Of a stretch of DNA of 64,000 bases, positions 29,301 through 39,362 are shown in pieces (within the stretch, counting starts at the first letter, position 1; every line of letters starts with the position of its first letter). The notes beneath the pieces were generated by a model. It worked only from the letters and a program-made list of their open reading frames with translations, was not told where the DNA came from and did no database searches. Origin of the DNA: Rebecca billardiae RCC1528 (Eukaryota; Haptophyta); contig OZ251233.1 of assembly GCA_965240325.2 (NCBI GenBank), positions 1,984,001 to 2,048,000 of the forward strand. Direction: 5' to 3'. Position numbers and translations under genes: made by a program.

Positions 29301-32300
29301 GGCAGTGCGGCGAGGGCGCCCAGCCCGCTGCCGACAGTCTGCGGCGCGGGCTGCGGCGCGGGGCCCGGCGCGAGCTGGTGCGGCGCGGCCGAGCCGCCCG
29401 CGGACGACGGCGGCGCCGGCGCCGCGCCCGAGCTGTGCATCAGCCCGGACGGCGGCACGTGCTCCACCGAGCCGCCGTGCAGCGCACCAGACGACATGAG
29501 AGGCGAGCTGCACTCGGCGCTGCCGCCGCCGCCGACGCAGCACACGCCCGGCGGCGCGGCGGCACCCATACCGATGGAGGCGCCGACGGCGTGGGCGCGG
29601 GTGAGCTCGTCGGCGGCGGGGAGGCCGGGCGGCGGCTTGCTCAGCGAGTCGTCGCGCAGCGCGTCGAGCAGCGCCTGCCCGCCCACGGCGACGCCGGAGC
29701 CGACGGCCGAAGGCGGCGCGCCGCCCAGCACGGCGCCGCCGCCCGCCGCCGCGGCCGCGCCGAGCGCAGATGTGGCCACGGCGGTCGCGGCGGCGGCGGC
29801 GGCGGCGGCGGTCGCGCCGCCCGGCGTGTACTGCAGCAGCCGCGCGACCTGCGGGTGCGCCGTCACCGCCGCCGCGCACAGCTCGTCCAGCGCCGCCGCG
29901 TCCACGCCGGACGCGTCCGCCTCCGCGCCGCCGCGCGCCGCGCCGCCGCCAACGCCGCCGCCGCCGCCGCCGGGCGCACGCGCCGCCGAGTGCGCGCCGA
30001 GCGCCGAGAGAATGGCGCCGAGGGCGTCGATGTCGACGGCGTCGGGCCGCGCGAGCTGCGCGCGGACGAAGCCGACGCACGCGCGCGCGAACGGCGCCCC
30101 GCGCGCCCCCAGCGCCTCGCCCAGCCACGGCCCAAGCGCCAGACCGTCCCGGCGCGCCGCGACCGCCGCCATGTGCACGGCCAACGCCGGCCGATCCGCG
30201 TCGCCGAGCGCGTCGACGAGCGCGCCGTGGCGGCTGAGGAGCTCGTGCGCGCGCTCGTCGGCGCCCGCGCCCGCCATCGCGTCGAGGAGCGCGCCGCGCG
30301 CGCGCGGGCCCGCGCGGAGCACCGCGCTCACCGCCGCGCCGCCCGCCGCGCCGCCCGCGTCCGCCCAACGCCCGCCATCCGCCGCGACCAGCGCGCCCAG
30401 CGACTCAAGAGCAAAGAGGCGCGCGGCGCGCGGCGGCGCGGCGGCGACCTCGGCGAGGGCGCAGGCGAGGACGGGCGCGCAGAGCCGCGCGGGCGCGCCG
30501 CCGCCCGCGTTGAGCAGCGCGCGCACCTCCGACGCGTGCCCCGCGCCCGCCGCGCGCGCCGCCGCGCGCGCCAGCTCGACGCAGCGCCAGCGAGCCGCGG
30601 CGCGCGCGTCGGCGCACGCGCCCAGCAGCGCGGCGCGGCCGGCGGCGGAGTCGTCGCCGACGGGCACGGCGAGCGCGCCGGGCGCGGCGGCGGGGTCGGC
30701 GAGCTCGGCGGAGCGCAGCGCGGCGCGCAGCGTGCGCAGCAGGCCCGCGCCCGCCGGCGCGGCCGCGAGCAGCCTGTGTAGTGGGAATGGCGCCCCTGCC
30801 TTGCCCGACGCGTGCGCGTGCGCGCCCACAAGCAAGCCAAGCGCCGCGTCGTCTGCCGCGTCCGCGGCCGCGTCGCCCGCGTCGGCGGCGCGCGCGGGCA
30901 GCACGCCGGAGGGCTCGGCGCCGAGCGCGCTCACCACCGCGTCCCAGTCCAGCGCGGGCACGAGCTGTCGCACAACGTCGACGAACACGCGCGCATCCCA
31001 CGACGCAACGCCGCCGCCGCCGCCGCCACCGAGGGCGCCAGAGCGCGCGGCCGCGGCGCCAGCGGCTGCGCCGCCGCTGCCGCTGGCACCGGCCTTGTCG
31101 GCGAGGTTGCCCGCGGGCTGGCCGAGGATCACCTCGCCCGACACGGCGGCGACGAACGCCGCGTGCAGCGCGCCGCCGTCCGCGCTGCCGCCGCCGCCCT
31201 GCGCGCGCGCCATCATTGCCAGAGCGGCCGCCACGCCCGCGGGGCCAAGGTGCGCCGCGGGCTCGAAGCGCGAGACGACCTCGGCGAGCGCGGCGTGCGA
31301 GGCGGTGGCGGCGGGGCCGAGGTCGTGGAGCACGTCGGCCAGCGTGACCAGCTCCACCGCGCTCCCTGCCGCCGTCGCGGGCGTCAGAGCCAGCTCAGCC
31401 GAGCGCGGCGCCGCGCCCGCGCCCCCGGCGAGCGTGGCGGCGCGCGCGTCCGCCGCCGACAGCGGGCCGGCGCTGCCGCCGCGGCGCGCGTTGTACTCCT
31501 TGGCGGGCGCGTCGTGGAGCAGCGGCATGAGGTGCAGCGGGCACGCGTCCGCGGGGAACGCCGCGCCCAGCGCCGCGAGCAGCGGCGCCCGAAGCTTCGC
31601 CAGCCCGTCCTCAGACAGCGCGTGCTGCGCGAGCGCGTGCGCGTCCGACGTGCTGAGCAAAGGCGGCGCGCCGCCATCGGCCTTGGCGACGAGCTCGGCG
31701 ACGCGCAGGCCGAGGAGGCGCGAGGCTGCGCGGCGGCGCGGCGCGGCGCGGCGCGCGGCGCGCGGCGCGCGCGAGCGCGTCGGCGCCGGCCGGCCGGGCG
31801 GGTGTGCGCGTGTGTGTGTGCCGGCGGCGCGAGCGCGGCGCGCGGCGCGGGGCGCGCGGCGCGCGCGCACCCTCGGCGCGCGTGGAGGTCGAGGCCGCGC
31901 GCGAGAGCGCGATCAGCGCGCGCAGCTCGTGCGCGCCCGTCAGCCGCGCCGCCGCGCACAGCGCGCCGAGCCACTCCTCAGAGAAGCCGCCGCCCGCAGC
32001 GGCCGCGCCCTCCAGCACTTCCATGGCTGCCGACGCGGCGCGGCCCGAGGCAAGGAGCTTGGCGAGCGCGCGGCCGAGCAGGGCGGCGCGCGCGCTGCCG
32101 CCGGACTCCTTCGCCTGCCGCGCCTCCGCGCGCACGTCCAGCCCGTCCAGCAGGCAGCGCAGCTCGTGCACGAACGCATCCTCGCCGTAGAGGGCCACCA
32201 GCTGCCGACGGAAGCGGCCGCGGCGCGCGCGGTCGGCGCGGGGACGGCGCGGAGGGCGGGGCCCGCGGGGGCGGGCGGGCGGGCGGCGTGTGGGTGGGTA

Positions 32301-32535
32301 GGCGCGCCCGACGCGCGCGCAGCGCAGCGCGGCGCAGAGGACCAGCCGCGTTGCGCGGCGCGGCGAGCGGCGCGGGCGGCCGCCGCCGGGCTGCTGCAAG
32401 GCGCGCGCGGTCGGCGCAGGCGCGCGCCGCGCGCACGTGCTCGAGCTCCTCCTCGGTGGAGGCGAGGTTCTTCTTGGACACCTTTGAACACAGGTAGCGC
32501 ACCTGCGCGTACACTATGGAGGCGAAGGCGACCAT
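22509..32535 (-). CDS. CNOT1: CCR4-NOT complex scaffold subunit 1 (CNOT1/NOT1)
   Basis: Seven exons: 32535-32437, 32201-31871, 31725-24215, 24117-23976, 23754-23459, 23326-23108 and 22832-22509, giving 2973 aa. Five donors are GTGCG-type and one is GTGTGG; all acceptors are GCAG. Every join restores family sequence, for example [25 protein letters not shown] and [15 protein letters not shown]1 is the scaffold of the CCR4-NOT deadenylase, which shortens mRNA poly(A) tails. Domains are the N-terminal helical region, the TTP-binding-like HEAT domain near 972-1110 ([32 protein letters not shown]), the CAF1-binding MIF4G domain near 1385-1610, DUF3819/CAF40-binding near 1855-1990, and the NOT1 C-terminal domain from about 2405 ([33 protein letters not shown]). 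It is about 600 residues longer than the human protein because of poly-Gly/Ala/Pro linkers. The first exon encodes only 33 residues. Confidence 0.95.
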
Positions 32536-32745
32536 GTCGCCGTGGCGCCGCGCGGCGCGCAGGGTGGCGGCCCCTGTCGCTGGAGCCCTCCCCTGCTGTC
32601 TCGATCGGCGTGCCCGTCTGCGGCGATCCGGACCGGCTGGCGCGCCGCGCGCGTGCCGCCCGGACGGAAGGCTTCGAAGCGGAGAACGCCCGTCCTCAGC
32701 GATTTCGCCAAGGCTGCGTGGCGTGCCATCGCTCGTCGGTGCCTG
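32536..32745. promoter_or_regulatory. 210-bp gap between divergent starts (CNOT1 / plastid L11)
   Basis: Lies between ATG 32535 (minus) and ATG 32746 (plus). The L11 frame stays open upstream to 32542, but that part lacks presequence character, so I treat it as 5' UTR and promoter. Confidence 0.4.
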
Positions 32746-33312
32746 ATGACGGCTGGATTGATGCGGCTGGCGGCCCTCGCGGCGCTGGCGGTGGCGGTGG
32801 TGCCGACGGCGGCGCTGTCGGCGGCGCGCACTTCCCTCCCGCTCGCCCAACGAGCACCGCTCGCCGCGCGCAGCGCCGTCGCCATGGGCGGCAAGAAGGT
32901 CGCGCGCGTCATTAAGCTCGCGCTGCCGGCCGGCAAGGCCAACCCGGCGCCGCCGGTGGGCCCGGCGCTCGGCGCGGCCGGCGTGAACATTGTGGTGTTC
33001 TGTAAGGAGTATAACGCCAGGACACAGGACCAGGCAGGCATGATCATCCCCGCCGAGATCACCGTGTACGAGGACCGCTCGTTCACGTTCACGCTCAAGA
33101 CGCCGCCCGCGTCCGTGCTGCTCACCAAGTACGCCAAGATCCAGAAGGGGTCGGCGATGCCGCAGAAGGACAAGGTGGGCTCGGTCACGAAGGCCGACCT
33201 CGAGGAGATTGCCAAGATCAAGCTCCCCGACCTCAACACCAACGACGTCGCGCAGGCGATGAAGATCGTCGAGGGCACCGCGCGCAACATGGGCATCACC
33301 GTCAGCGACTGA
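32746..33312 (+). CDS. rpl11: Plastid ribosomal protein uL11 (L11), nuclear-encoded
   Basis: Single exon, 188 aa from ATG 32746. The start was chosen because [20 protein letters not shown] is a clear signal peptide ending near TAALSA; an upstream in-frame Met at 32542 would put 68 unstructured residues in front. A basic, Ser/Arg-rich transit-like stretch ([18 protein letters not shown]) follows. The mature protein is bacterial-type L11 over its full length: [54 protein letters not shown] and a final [11 protein letters not shown]11 binds 23S rRNA at the GTPase-associated centre. The two-part presequence supports a plastid with more than two membranes. An in-frame Met at the start of the mature region (MGGKK) is not taken as the start. 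Confidence 0.95.
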   Translation: MTAGLMRLAALAALAVAVVPTAALSAARTSLPLAQRAPLAARSAVAMGGKKVARVIKLALPAGKANPAPPVGPALGAAGVNIVVFCKEYNARTQDQAGMIIPAEITVYEDRSFTFTLKTPPASVLLTKYAKIQKGSAMPQKDKVGSVTKADLEEIAKIKLPDLNTNDVAQAMKIVEGTARNMGITVSD

Positions 33313-34429
33313 GACCGGGGGCGTGTGGCGCGGAGCGGAGCGGCCTGCGCTGCGCGCGCGCGCGCAGGGCGCTGCAGACCGTGGTGTACGACCCGCACGG
33401 CCACCACGCCGCGCGTCGACCGCCGACCCGGCTCTCGCCGCGCCGCCTCGCTCGGGAGCGGCCCCGTCGCCGACGCGTCCGCCTGTGGGTGGGTGCCTGC
33501 GAGCTGGTCAGCGCGGGGGGGAGGGGTCCGGGCACAAGCCCGCAGGCGCTCGTCGTCGAGGCAGCCGGGATCGTGTCGGCGCTGGCAAGCTTGCGACTTT
33601 CAGCCCGTGACTCTCAGCCCGTGGCAGTCGGAATCGTCTCACCGGCAGCAGTCGCGGCGGGCCGCGCGTGTGGCTTGCGGGCTGGCATCGCACCCGGTGC
33701 GGCGCTGGGAGTCGGCTCACGTCACTCTCGACAGGCGTCGGACTCTGCAGGACGAGTTACGAAGGACAGACAGGCTGCAGTACCGCAGTGACATCCGCAT
33801 TATTGACAGCGCGCTGCTGATATGGCTATACCTGCGGCTCGCTCACTTACTCCATCGTCACGGATTAGGATAGTTAAAGTTTAATTTACGCTATCTACTT
33901 ATATATATATATATAATATAGGTATATATATATTATACAGAGTATTATAACGCGTACCATCATCAGCAGCGGATCGGCAGCCATGACACAATGCTGACTG
34001 CCTCGCAGCTGGTCGCAGCCGAGCCGAGCTCGCAGCGCGGTCGTCGAGTCGTCGACGTCGTGAGTTCGCGCGGCGGACCGGGCCGCGGGACGCGCGCGCC
34101 GCCGTCGCGCCGCGCGTGGCTCACTTCGACCGATTATTTGCAGCCGTGCAGCAGCGCCCGTCTGTCACCCATGACTGTATGGTGGCGGTCGACGTCGACG
34201 TCGCCGACGACGTCGTGCGGCCCGGGCACGTTGTGGGCGTGGCCGCGCCGTAGGCCCTCCCTCGTAGCCCTCGAATCGGGCTCAGCCTCGCCGTCCGGGC
34301 TCACACTAGTGGAGGCTCCAGGCGTCCGGTCCGGCCCGTCGCAAGAACCGTTGAGTGAGTTGGCGGCCAAGAACCGTGAACGAACCGGCCCGGTCGTTGG
34401 GCAACGGCCTCATCCCACTCACGCATCCG
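33313..34429. other. Intergenic stretch between converging genes
   Basis: 1.1 kb between the L11 stop and the homeodomain gene stop. It has a TA-rich zone at about 33899-33940 in otherwise GC-rich DNA. Several open frames of up to 182 codons have no coding features, and no RNA gene is recognised. Confidence 0.55.
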
Positions 34430-37400
34430 TCAGTGCTCGGACGCGCCGTCTGCGTATCGCTCGGGCAGCATGAGCCGCAGGTCGGCCTCGTCCACCATCG
34501 AGACAGCGCGGTCGAGCAGCCCCGCCGAGGCCATCGACGCCCCGTGCGTGCCAGTGAGCACCTGCGCTTGCCAGGCCTCAGTGGGAGCCGGCCGGCTTGC
34601 GCAGGCAGCGCCGTTGGCGACGAGCGCCAGCGGCGGCGGCGGCGGCGGCGGCGAGGTCAGCTTCCCCCCGGCCTGCGCGAGCGCACCGTCCGGCGCGCCG
34701 GGCGCCGAGGCCGCTGCGCCCGTGCGTGGCTCCGCACCCGCCGCGTGCTGGCGCGCTCCCGGCCCCTGGCCGGCCAAAGCGCCAGTGGGCGCCGCGCGCC
34801 GCGGGGCGGGAGCGCGCGGCGGCGCAGCTCGACGGGTCAGGCCTGCGCTGGCAGTGCGGAGGGCGGCGGGCGGCGGCGCCGGCGGCCGCGCGGGGGCGGG
34901 CTGGGCGGAGGCCGTGCCCACAGCAAAGCACGGCCCGGCGCTGAAGGACTGCAGCAGCGGCGCTGGGCCAGCCAATGAGAGCCCCGAGTGGGCCAGCCCC
35001 CGCCCGCAGCCCGTGGCGCCGCCGCCTGCGCCCGCAGCCAGCGGCACGCAGCAGAAGCCGGCGGCGTGCGGCATGGCGTGCGACGCGGGCGGCGGGCGGT
35101 GGTGGCCCGCCCCGACCGGCGCGCCCGCCGGCGTGCAGCGCGCGTCGGCGGGCGTGAAGACGATGGCGGCGGGCGTGAGCGGCGGCGGCGCGCCAAGCAC
35201 GGCGCGCGGCGAGTGCGCGCCGCCCGCCACCGCTAGCCCGCCCCCTCCGCTGCCGCTGCTGGCTGCGGGCTGAGGGCTTGGGCGCAGGTCGGAGCCGGCG
35301 AGCGCCCGGTCGATCAGCCAGCGCGCCTCGCCCGACGCAGCGGCGCGCACACTCGCAGCGCGCGCCGCCGCAGCCGTCGAGCGCTTGACGGGCGGCTGCG
35401 CCGGCCCGTCCGCGGCCGCCTCCGCCGCCTCCGCCGCGGCTGCGGCGGCTGCGCTCCTGTCTGTCGGCGCGGCCGCGCGGGCTGGGCCCGATGGCGGCGA
35501 CGCGCCGGCGCCGTCCTGGCCGGCGGCGTGCGGCGCGGGCGCGCCCGCGCATGCGGCTGGTTGCACCTCAGACGAGAGCTCAGACGAGAGGGGTGTCTCC
35601 GTCGGCCGCCGGCCGCGCGCGCCCGGCGCGGCCGCCCTCCGCTCTCGCAGCGCGCGCGCGGCGGCTGAGCCGCGCGCGCCGGCCGCGGCGCGCGCCGCCG
35701 CCGCGCCTCTCGGCTGCCGGCCGCGCGTGCCGTGCGCCGCCGCAGCCGCCGCGGCCGCGTCTGCGCGCGCTCGCTGCGTCGCCGCAAGCCGCTCGCTCAC
35801 GCGGTGCGCCGCCGTCGCAAGCCACGAGAGGCGCACCTGCGCGAGCGCCGACGCGGCGGGGGCGCGCGGGCGCATGAGGCACGGGCGTGGGCGCGCAGCA
35901 CACTCCTCGGCGCGCGCCGCGCGCGCTGGCTCTGCGCACGCGCGCCGACGCTGGGGTGCGCCGACGCGCCGGGCACCGCTCGCTTCACTGCGCTGCGCTG
36001 CGCTTCGCTGCGCTTCGCTGCGCTTCGCTGCGCTTCGCTGCGCTGCGCTGCGCTGCGCTGCGCTGCGCTGCGCTGCGCTGCGCTGCGCTTCGCTGCGCTG
36101 CGCTGCGCTGCGCTGCGCTGCGCTGCGGGCGCTGCGGGCGGCGCGCACCGCTCCGCGCACTGCGCGCGCGGGCGTACCAAAAACTCGAGCACGGGCGGCG
36201 AGGCCTCGACGCGCGCGTGCGTGTACAGCACCAGCACGCCCACGAGCGACTGGTCGTCGCGCAGGAGCGGCAGCGCGATCGCCGTCTGAATCGGCGGCGG
36301 CGCGCACAGCCGCTCCTGGCCCGCCTCGCCCGCCTCCGCGCCCGCCTCCGCCTCGGCCGCGCTGCCAGCTGTACACTTGTCGCAGCCGGCGCGCGCCACG
36401 CCGCCGTCAGGCGCGCCCGCGGCGGCATCAGCCGCAGCCGCATCAGCGCCGGCTTCGGCCCCCACCAGCCCCGGCGGCCGCGCGGGCTGCAGCTCGACCA
36501 GCCCCGCCTCCGTCTGCGCGTGCGCCCACACCATCCGCCGCTCCCGCAGCACGCGGTGACAGAGCGCCGCCGAGGGCGACGCGCACGTGCAGCCGGGGCG
36601 CACCCAGCACGCGGCGGCGGTGGCGCCCGCGGCGGCGAGCGTGGTGGTGCCCGGCGGCGCGGGCGCGGGGCCGAGGGCCGCGGGCTCGAGCGCGTACGCG
36701 CTCGCCATCGCCTCCGTGCAGCACAGCCGCACCAGCGTCGGCACCCTCGCCACCTCCGCGGCGCTGCGCTCGCGCATGGACTGAAGCCGCCTCTGCAACA
36801 CCTCGGCAGTTGACTCTGCGCCCGCCTCGGCGGCGGGCGGCGTGGGGGCGGGGCCGAGGCGCGAGGCGCTGGGCGCGGCGTGCGGCGACGCCGCCGTCTC
36901 CGACGCAGGCGCCCACGCCACCGCGCCCGAGCGCTCAACCTCGGCTGCGCCGCTGTCGAGCGCGCTCGGCGCGCCGTCCGCGCTCGCGGGCGCGCCGGGT
37001 CGGCCGTCACTCGACGCGGCCGTGCCGCTGCCGCCGGCCTGCTCGCTCGGCTTGTGCGCGAGCGAGAAGGACCAGACCTCGCCGACGCACGCGCCGACGC
37101 CGTGCGCGGCGACCTTGAGCGCCGCCGCGAACGCCTCGCCGCACGCCTCCTGCACGCCCGCGAACAGCCTGGGCGCGCGCACGTGCGCCGCCTCCGCAGC
37201 CGCCGCCTCGGGCCGGCGGTGCGCGGCAAAGCGCAGGCTGTGCGCGCACGGCCGCGCGGCGACGGCGCAGCCCGCGATCGAGGCGGCGAGCTCGAGGAGC
37301 TGCTTGACGTGGAGGTCCTCCGACACCCGCTCGAGCGCGTAGAACACCATCGCGCCCGCCGCCGGACCGCTGCCCGCCGCCGAGGGCACGGGGACGGCGA

Positions 37401-38363
37401 TGGCGGTGTGCGCGCCCACGCCGCCCGCTGGGAGCAGCGCAGGCCCGGCCGGCGGCGCGGCGCACCACGCGACGCCGCGCGAGCGGAGGACGGCGCCGAC
37501 GAGCTGCGTGCTGAAGGGGTGCGATGCGCCGGAGCCCTCGCCCACCGCGATCACGAGCCGCGCGTCCGCCGCGACGGACGACGCGACGAACACGTGCTCA
37601 CACACCAAACCACTCGGCGCGTCTGCCGCGGCCGCCGTGTCGCGCGCGGGCGCGGCCGTGCCTGCGGCGGCGGCCGTGCCGGCGGCGGCGTCGGCTGGCT
37701 GCACGCGCCACATCTCGGCGATCGCGAAGCCCGCGAGCCCGCATACGAGCTCGAGCAGCTCCGTCACCGTCTGCGTCAGACCGGAGCAGGGCGCGGCGAC
37801 GCTCAAGTCGCCGTCATGCCTGCGGCTGAGCTGCGCGCACGTACGGCCGCCGTCGGGCGTGTCGGGTACGTCGCGCTGGCGCTGGCGCCGGTTCTGGAAC
37901 CTGCGCGCGCGGCAGGCGGGTAGCGCGCGCGCGCGCCGCGAGCCCCGCGTCCGCATGTCAGCCTCCGTCGCGCCAGTGCCGCCGCGCGGCTCCGGGCGGC
38001 CGCCGCGCAGTGGTGCGCCGCGGCTGGCGCACCAGATTTGTATCTGGCGGCGGGAGAGCTGGAGCGTCTCGGCAAGGCGGGCTCGCGTGGCGGCGTCCGG
38101 AAGGGGCTCAATGTCGAATGTCGCCTCGAGCGTGCTGCCACGCAGAGGGGGCGCGGGAGGCAAGGGGCGTGAGTTTGCGCGCGCGCGCGTGCGCGCATCG
38201 CCCTCGGCCGCGGAGAGCACGGCCGAGCGCCGCGCATGCACCTGCGCTGGATGGCGGTGAGCTGCAGGCGTGCGCCGGCAGCCTTTGCGCCGTCATCCGT
38301 TGGCTCTGCCGACGAGGCCTCGGCGATGGATGCCTCTTGCAGCGCGCGCTTCTTGCGCGCCAT
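34430..38363 (-). CDS. Homeodomain protein with two GAF-like domains
   Basis: Four exons, 38363-38242, 38134-38033, 37900-36178 and 35836-34430, give 1117 aa. Donors are GTGCAT, GTGCGC and GTACGC; acceptors are GCAG. The homeodomain (about 28-87) is assembled across two introns: LQLTAIQRS, TLEATFDIEPLPD, ARLAETLQLSRRQIQI, then W75 split by intron 2 and FQNRRQRQR. It carries the recognition-helix W-F-x-N-R pattern, so DNA binding is expected. Two GAF-like regions follow: about 100-310 (LTQTVTELLELVCGLAGFAI ... AIAVPVP) and about 340-650 (LFAGVQEACGEAFAAALKVA ... TAIALPLLRDDQSLVGVLVL). GAF domains bind small molecules or dimerise; no ligand can be named. The last 450 residues are Ala/Pro/Ser-rich and end with an acidic helix. 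Intron 3 is 341 bp and carries a pentanucleotide satellite. The GAF assignment is weaker than the homeodomain. Confidence 0.78.
35987..36127. repeat. Pentanucleotide satellite (cgctg/cgctt)n inside an intron
   Basis: About 28 units of cgctg with interspersed cgctt in the third intron of the homeodomain gene. The (cgctt cgctg) dimers cluster at 36001-36040. The array accounts for much of this intron's unusual length of 341 bp. Confidence 0.9.
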
Positions 38364-38579
38364 GGCGGGCTACGCCGGCGAGTTGCGCCGAGGACGAGGG
38401 GTGCGGGTGGTCCAGCGAGCTTGATACCTATCTAATCGACGTGACGGCACCGTTTGGCCGCAATGTTCCTAAGTGGCCATGGAAACGTCCCGACCGGGTT
38501 TTGTAACGATACAGTTTACTACTAAGAATAAGAGACGCACACAGCTCCTAAGGCAGGCGAGATTGACGCCCGCTAGCAT

Positions 38580-39212
38580 TTACGAGCCAATGGCGCTCTG
38601 GAACTGCGCGATCATCTTCATCACCTCGGCGTCGCCCGCGTACTTGGCGAACGCCACGGGCCCGTTCTCCATCACGTCCTTGAGCACGTCCTGCATGCGC
38701 GGGTTCTTGAGGATGGCCATCAGCTCGGGGTTGGACGCGAGCTTCTTGACGGCCTCGGGCGAGAGCCCTCCCGGGAGCGAATCCATCTCGTCCGCGGCCA
38801 CCTCGAACGGGTCGACCGCCTCGTCCGCGTCGGCTGCATCCTCCCCCGAGGTTGCGAACGTGCGCTCGAGCGACTCGGCGTTGAACTTGTCGACGAGCGA
38901 TGGGTCGGCCTCGCCCTGCTCGCGAGCGAGTGTCAGCCGACGGACGAGCTCGTCCTTCTCGAAGCAGCCCGAGTAGTCCACCCCGCGCAGCTCGAGCTCC
39001 GCCTTGATGTCTGCCACGCCCATCGCCTTGACGCGCTCGTACTCGCTGCCGAGCGACGCGTCCGACGCGACGAGCCGCGAGGCGACCGCCCGGCGGCAGA
39101 CGCGCTTCGACGGGCTGAGGACGCGTGAGCGTGTCAGAAGGTATGCGTGCGCGGTCGTGCAGCCCAGCGCCAGACCAACCACGAGCAAGACCGCTCGCCG
39201 CGCGCGCATCAT
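38580..39212 (-). CDS. SAP-like/STI1-domain protein with signal peptide, probably plastid
   Basis: Single exon, 210 aa from ATG 39212. The start gives a clear signal peptide (MMRARRAVLLVVGLALGC ... AHA) followed by a basic transit-like stretch (YLLTRSRVLSPSKRVCRR). About 55-90 has a SAP-like helix pair (MGVADIKAELELRGVDYSGC ... FEKDELVRRL). The C terminus (about 140-208) is an STI1/HOP-type domain: LSPEAVKKLASNPELMAIL, NPRMQDVLKDVMENG, KYAGDAEVMKMI. It resembles the C-terminal domain of the Tic40 and Hip/HOP co-chaperones, which dock Hsp70 or Hsp93 partners. A plastid stromal or import co-chaperone role is inferred. The open frame continues upstream of the chosen ATG but without coding character. 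Confidence 0.78.
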   Translation of the reverse strand: MMRARRAVLLVVGLALGCTTAHAYLLTRSRVLSPSKRVCRRAVASRLVASDASLGSEYERVKAMGVADIKAELELRGVDYSGCFEKDELVRRLTLAREQGEADPSLVDKFNAESLERTFATSGEDAADADEAVDPFEVAADEMDSLPGGLSPEAVKKLASNPELMAILKNPRMQDVLKDVMENGPVAFAKYAGDAEVMKMIAQFQSAIGS

Positions 39213-39362
39213 GGCGGCCACGTCGAGGAGCCGGCACTTGATGCGAGCACTGCACAGGGCCGCGTCTCGACGCACACGATGGCGCCCAATTTGCCGCGCC
39301 CCGCCTCGGTCGGAGTTTCCTGTCTGGGCGTGAGCGACCGAGATCGCCGCCAGCGCCGAAAA
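39213..39362. promoter_or_regulatory. 150-bp gap between divergent starts (STI1 protein / nuclease)
   Basis: Lies between ATG 39212 (minus) and ATG 39363 (plus). Both products begin with signal peptides. A shared promoter is inferred from spacing only. Confidence 0.4.

Noticed and set aside
24803-30781. Plus-strand open frame of 1992 codons opposite CNOT1
   Set aside because: It is the antisense shadow of a conserved gene. The extreme GC content removes stop codons. Its translation is Arg/Ala/Glu low complexity with no domain.
33325-33873. 182-codon plus-strand frame after the L11 gene
   Set aside because: No domain, no splice partner, and composition like the surrounding non-coding DNA; likely 3' UTR and intergenic.
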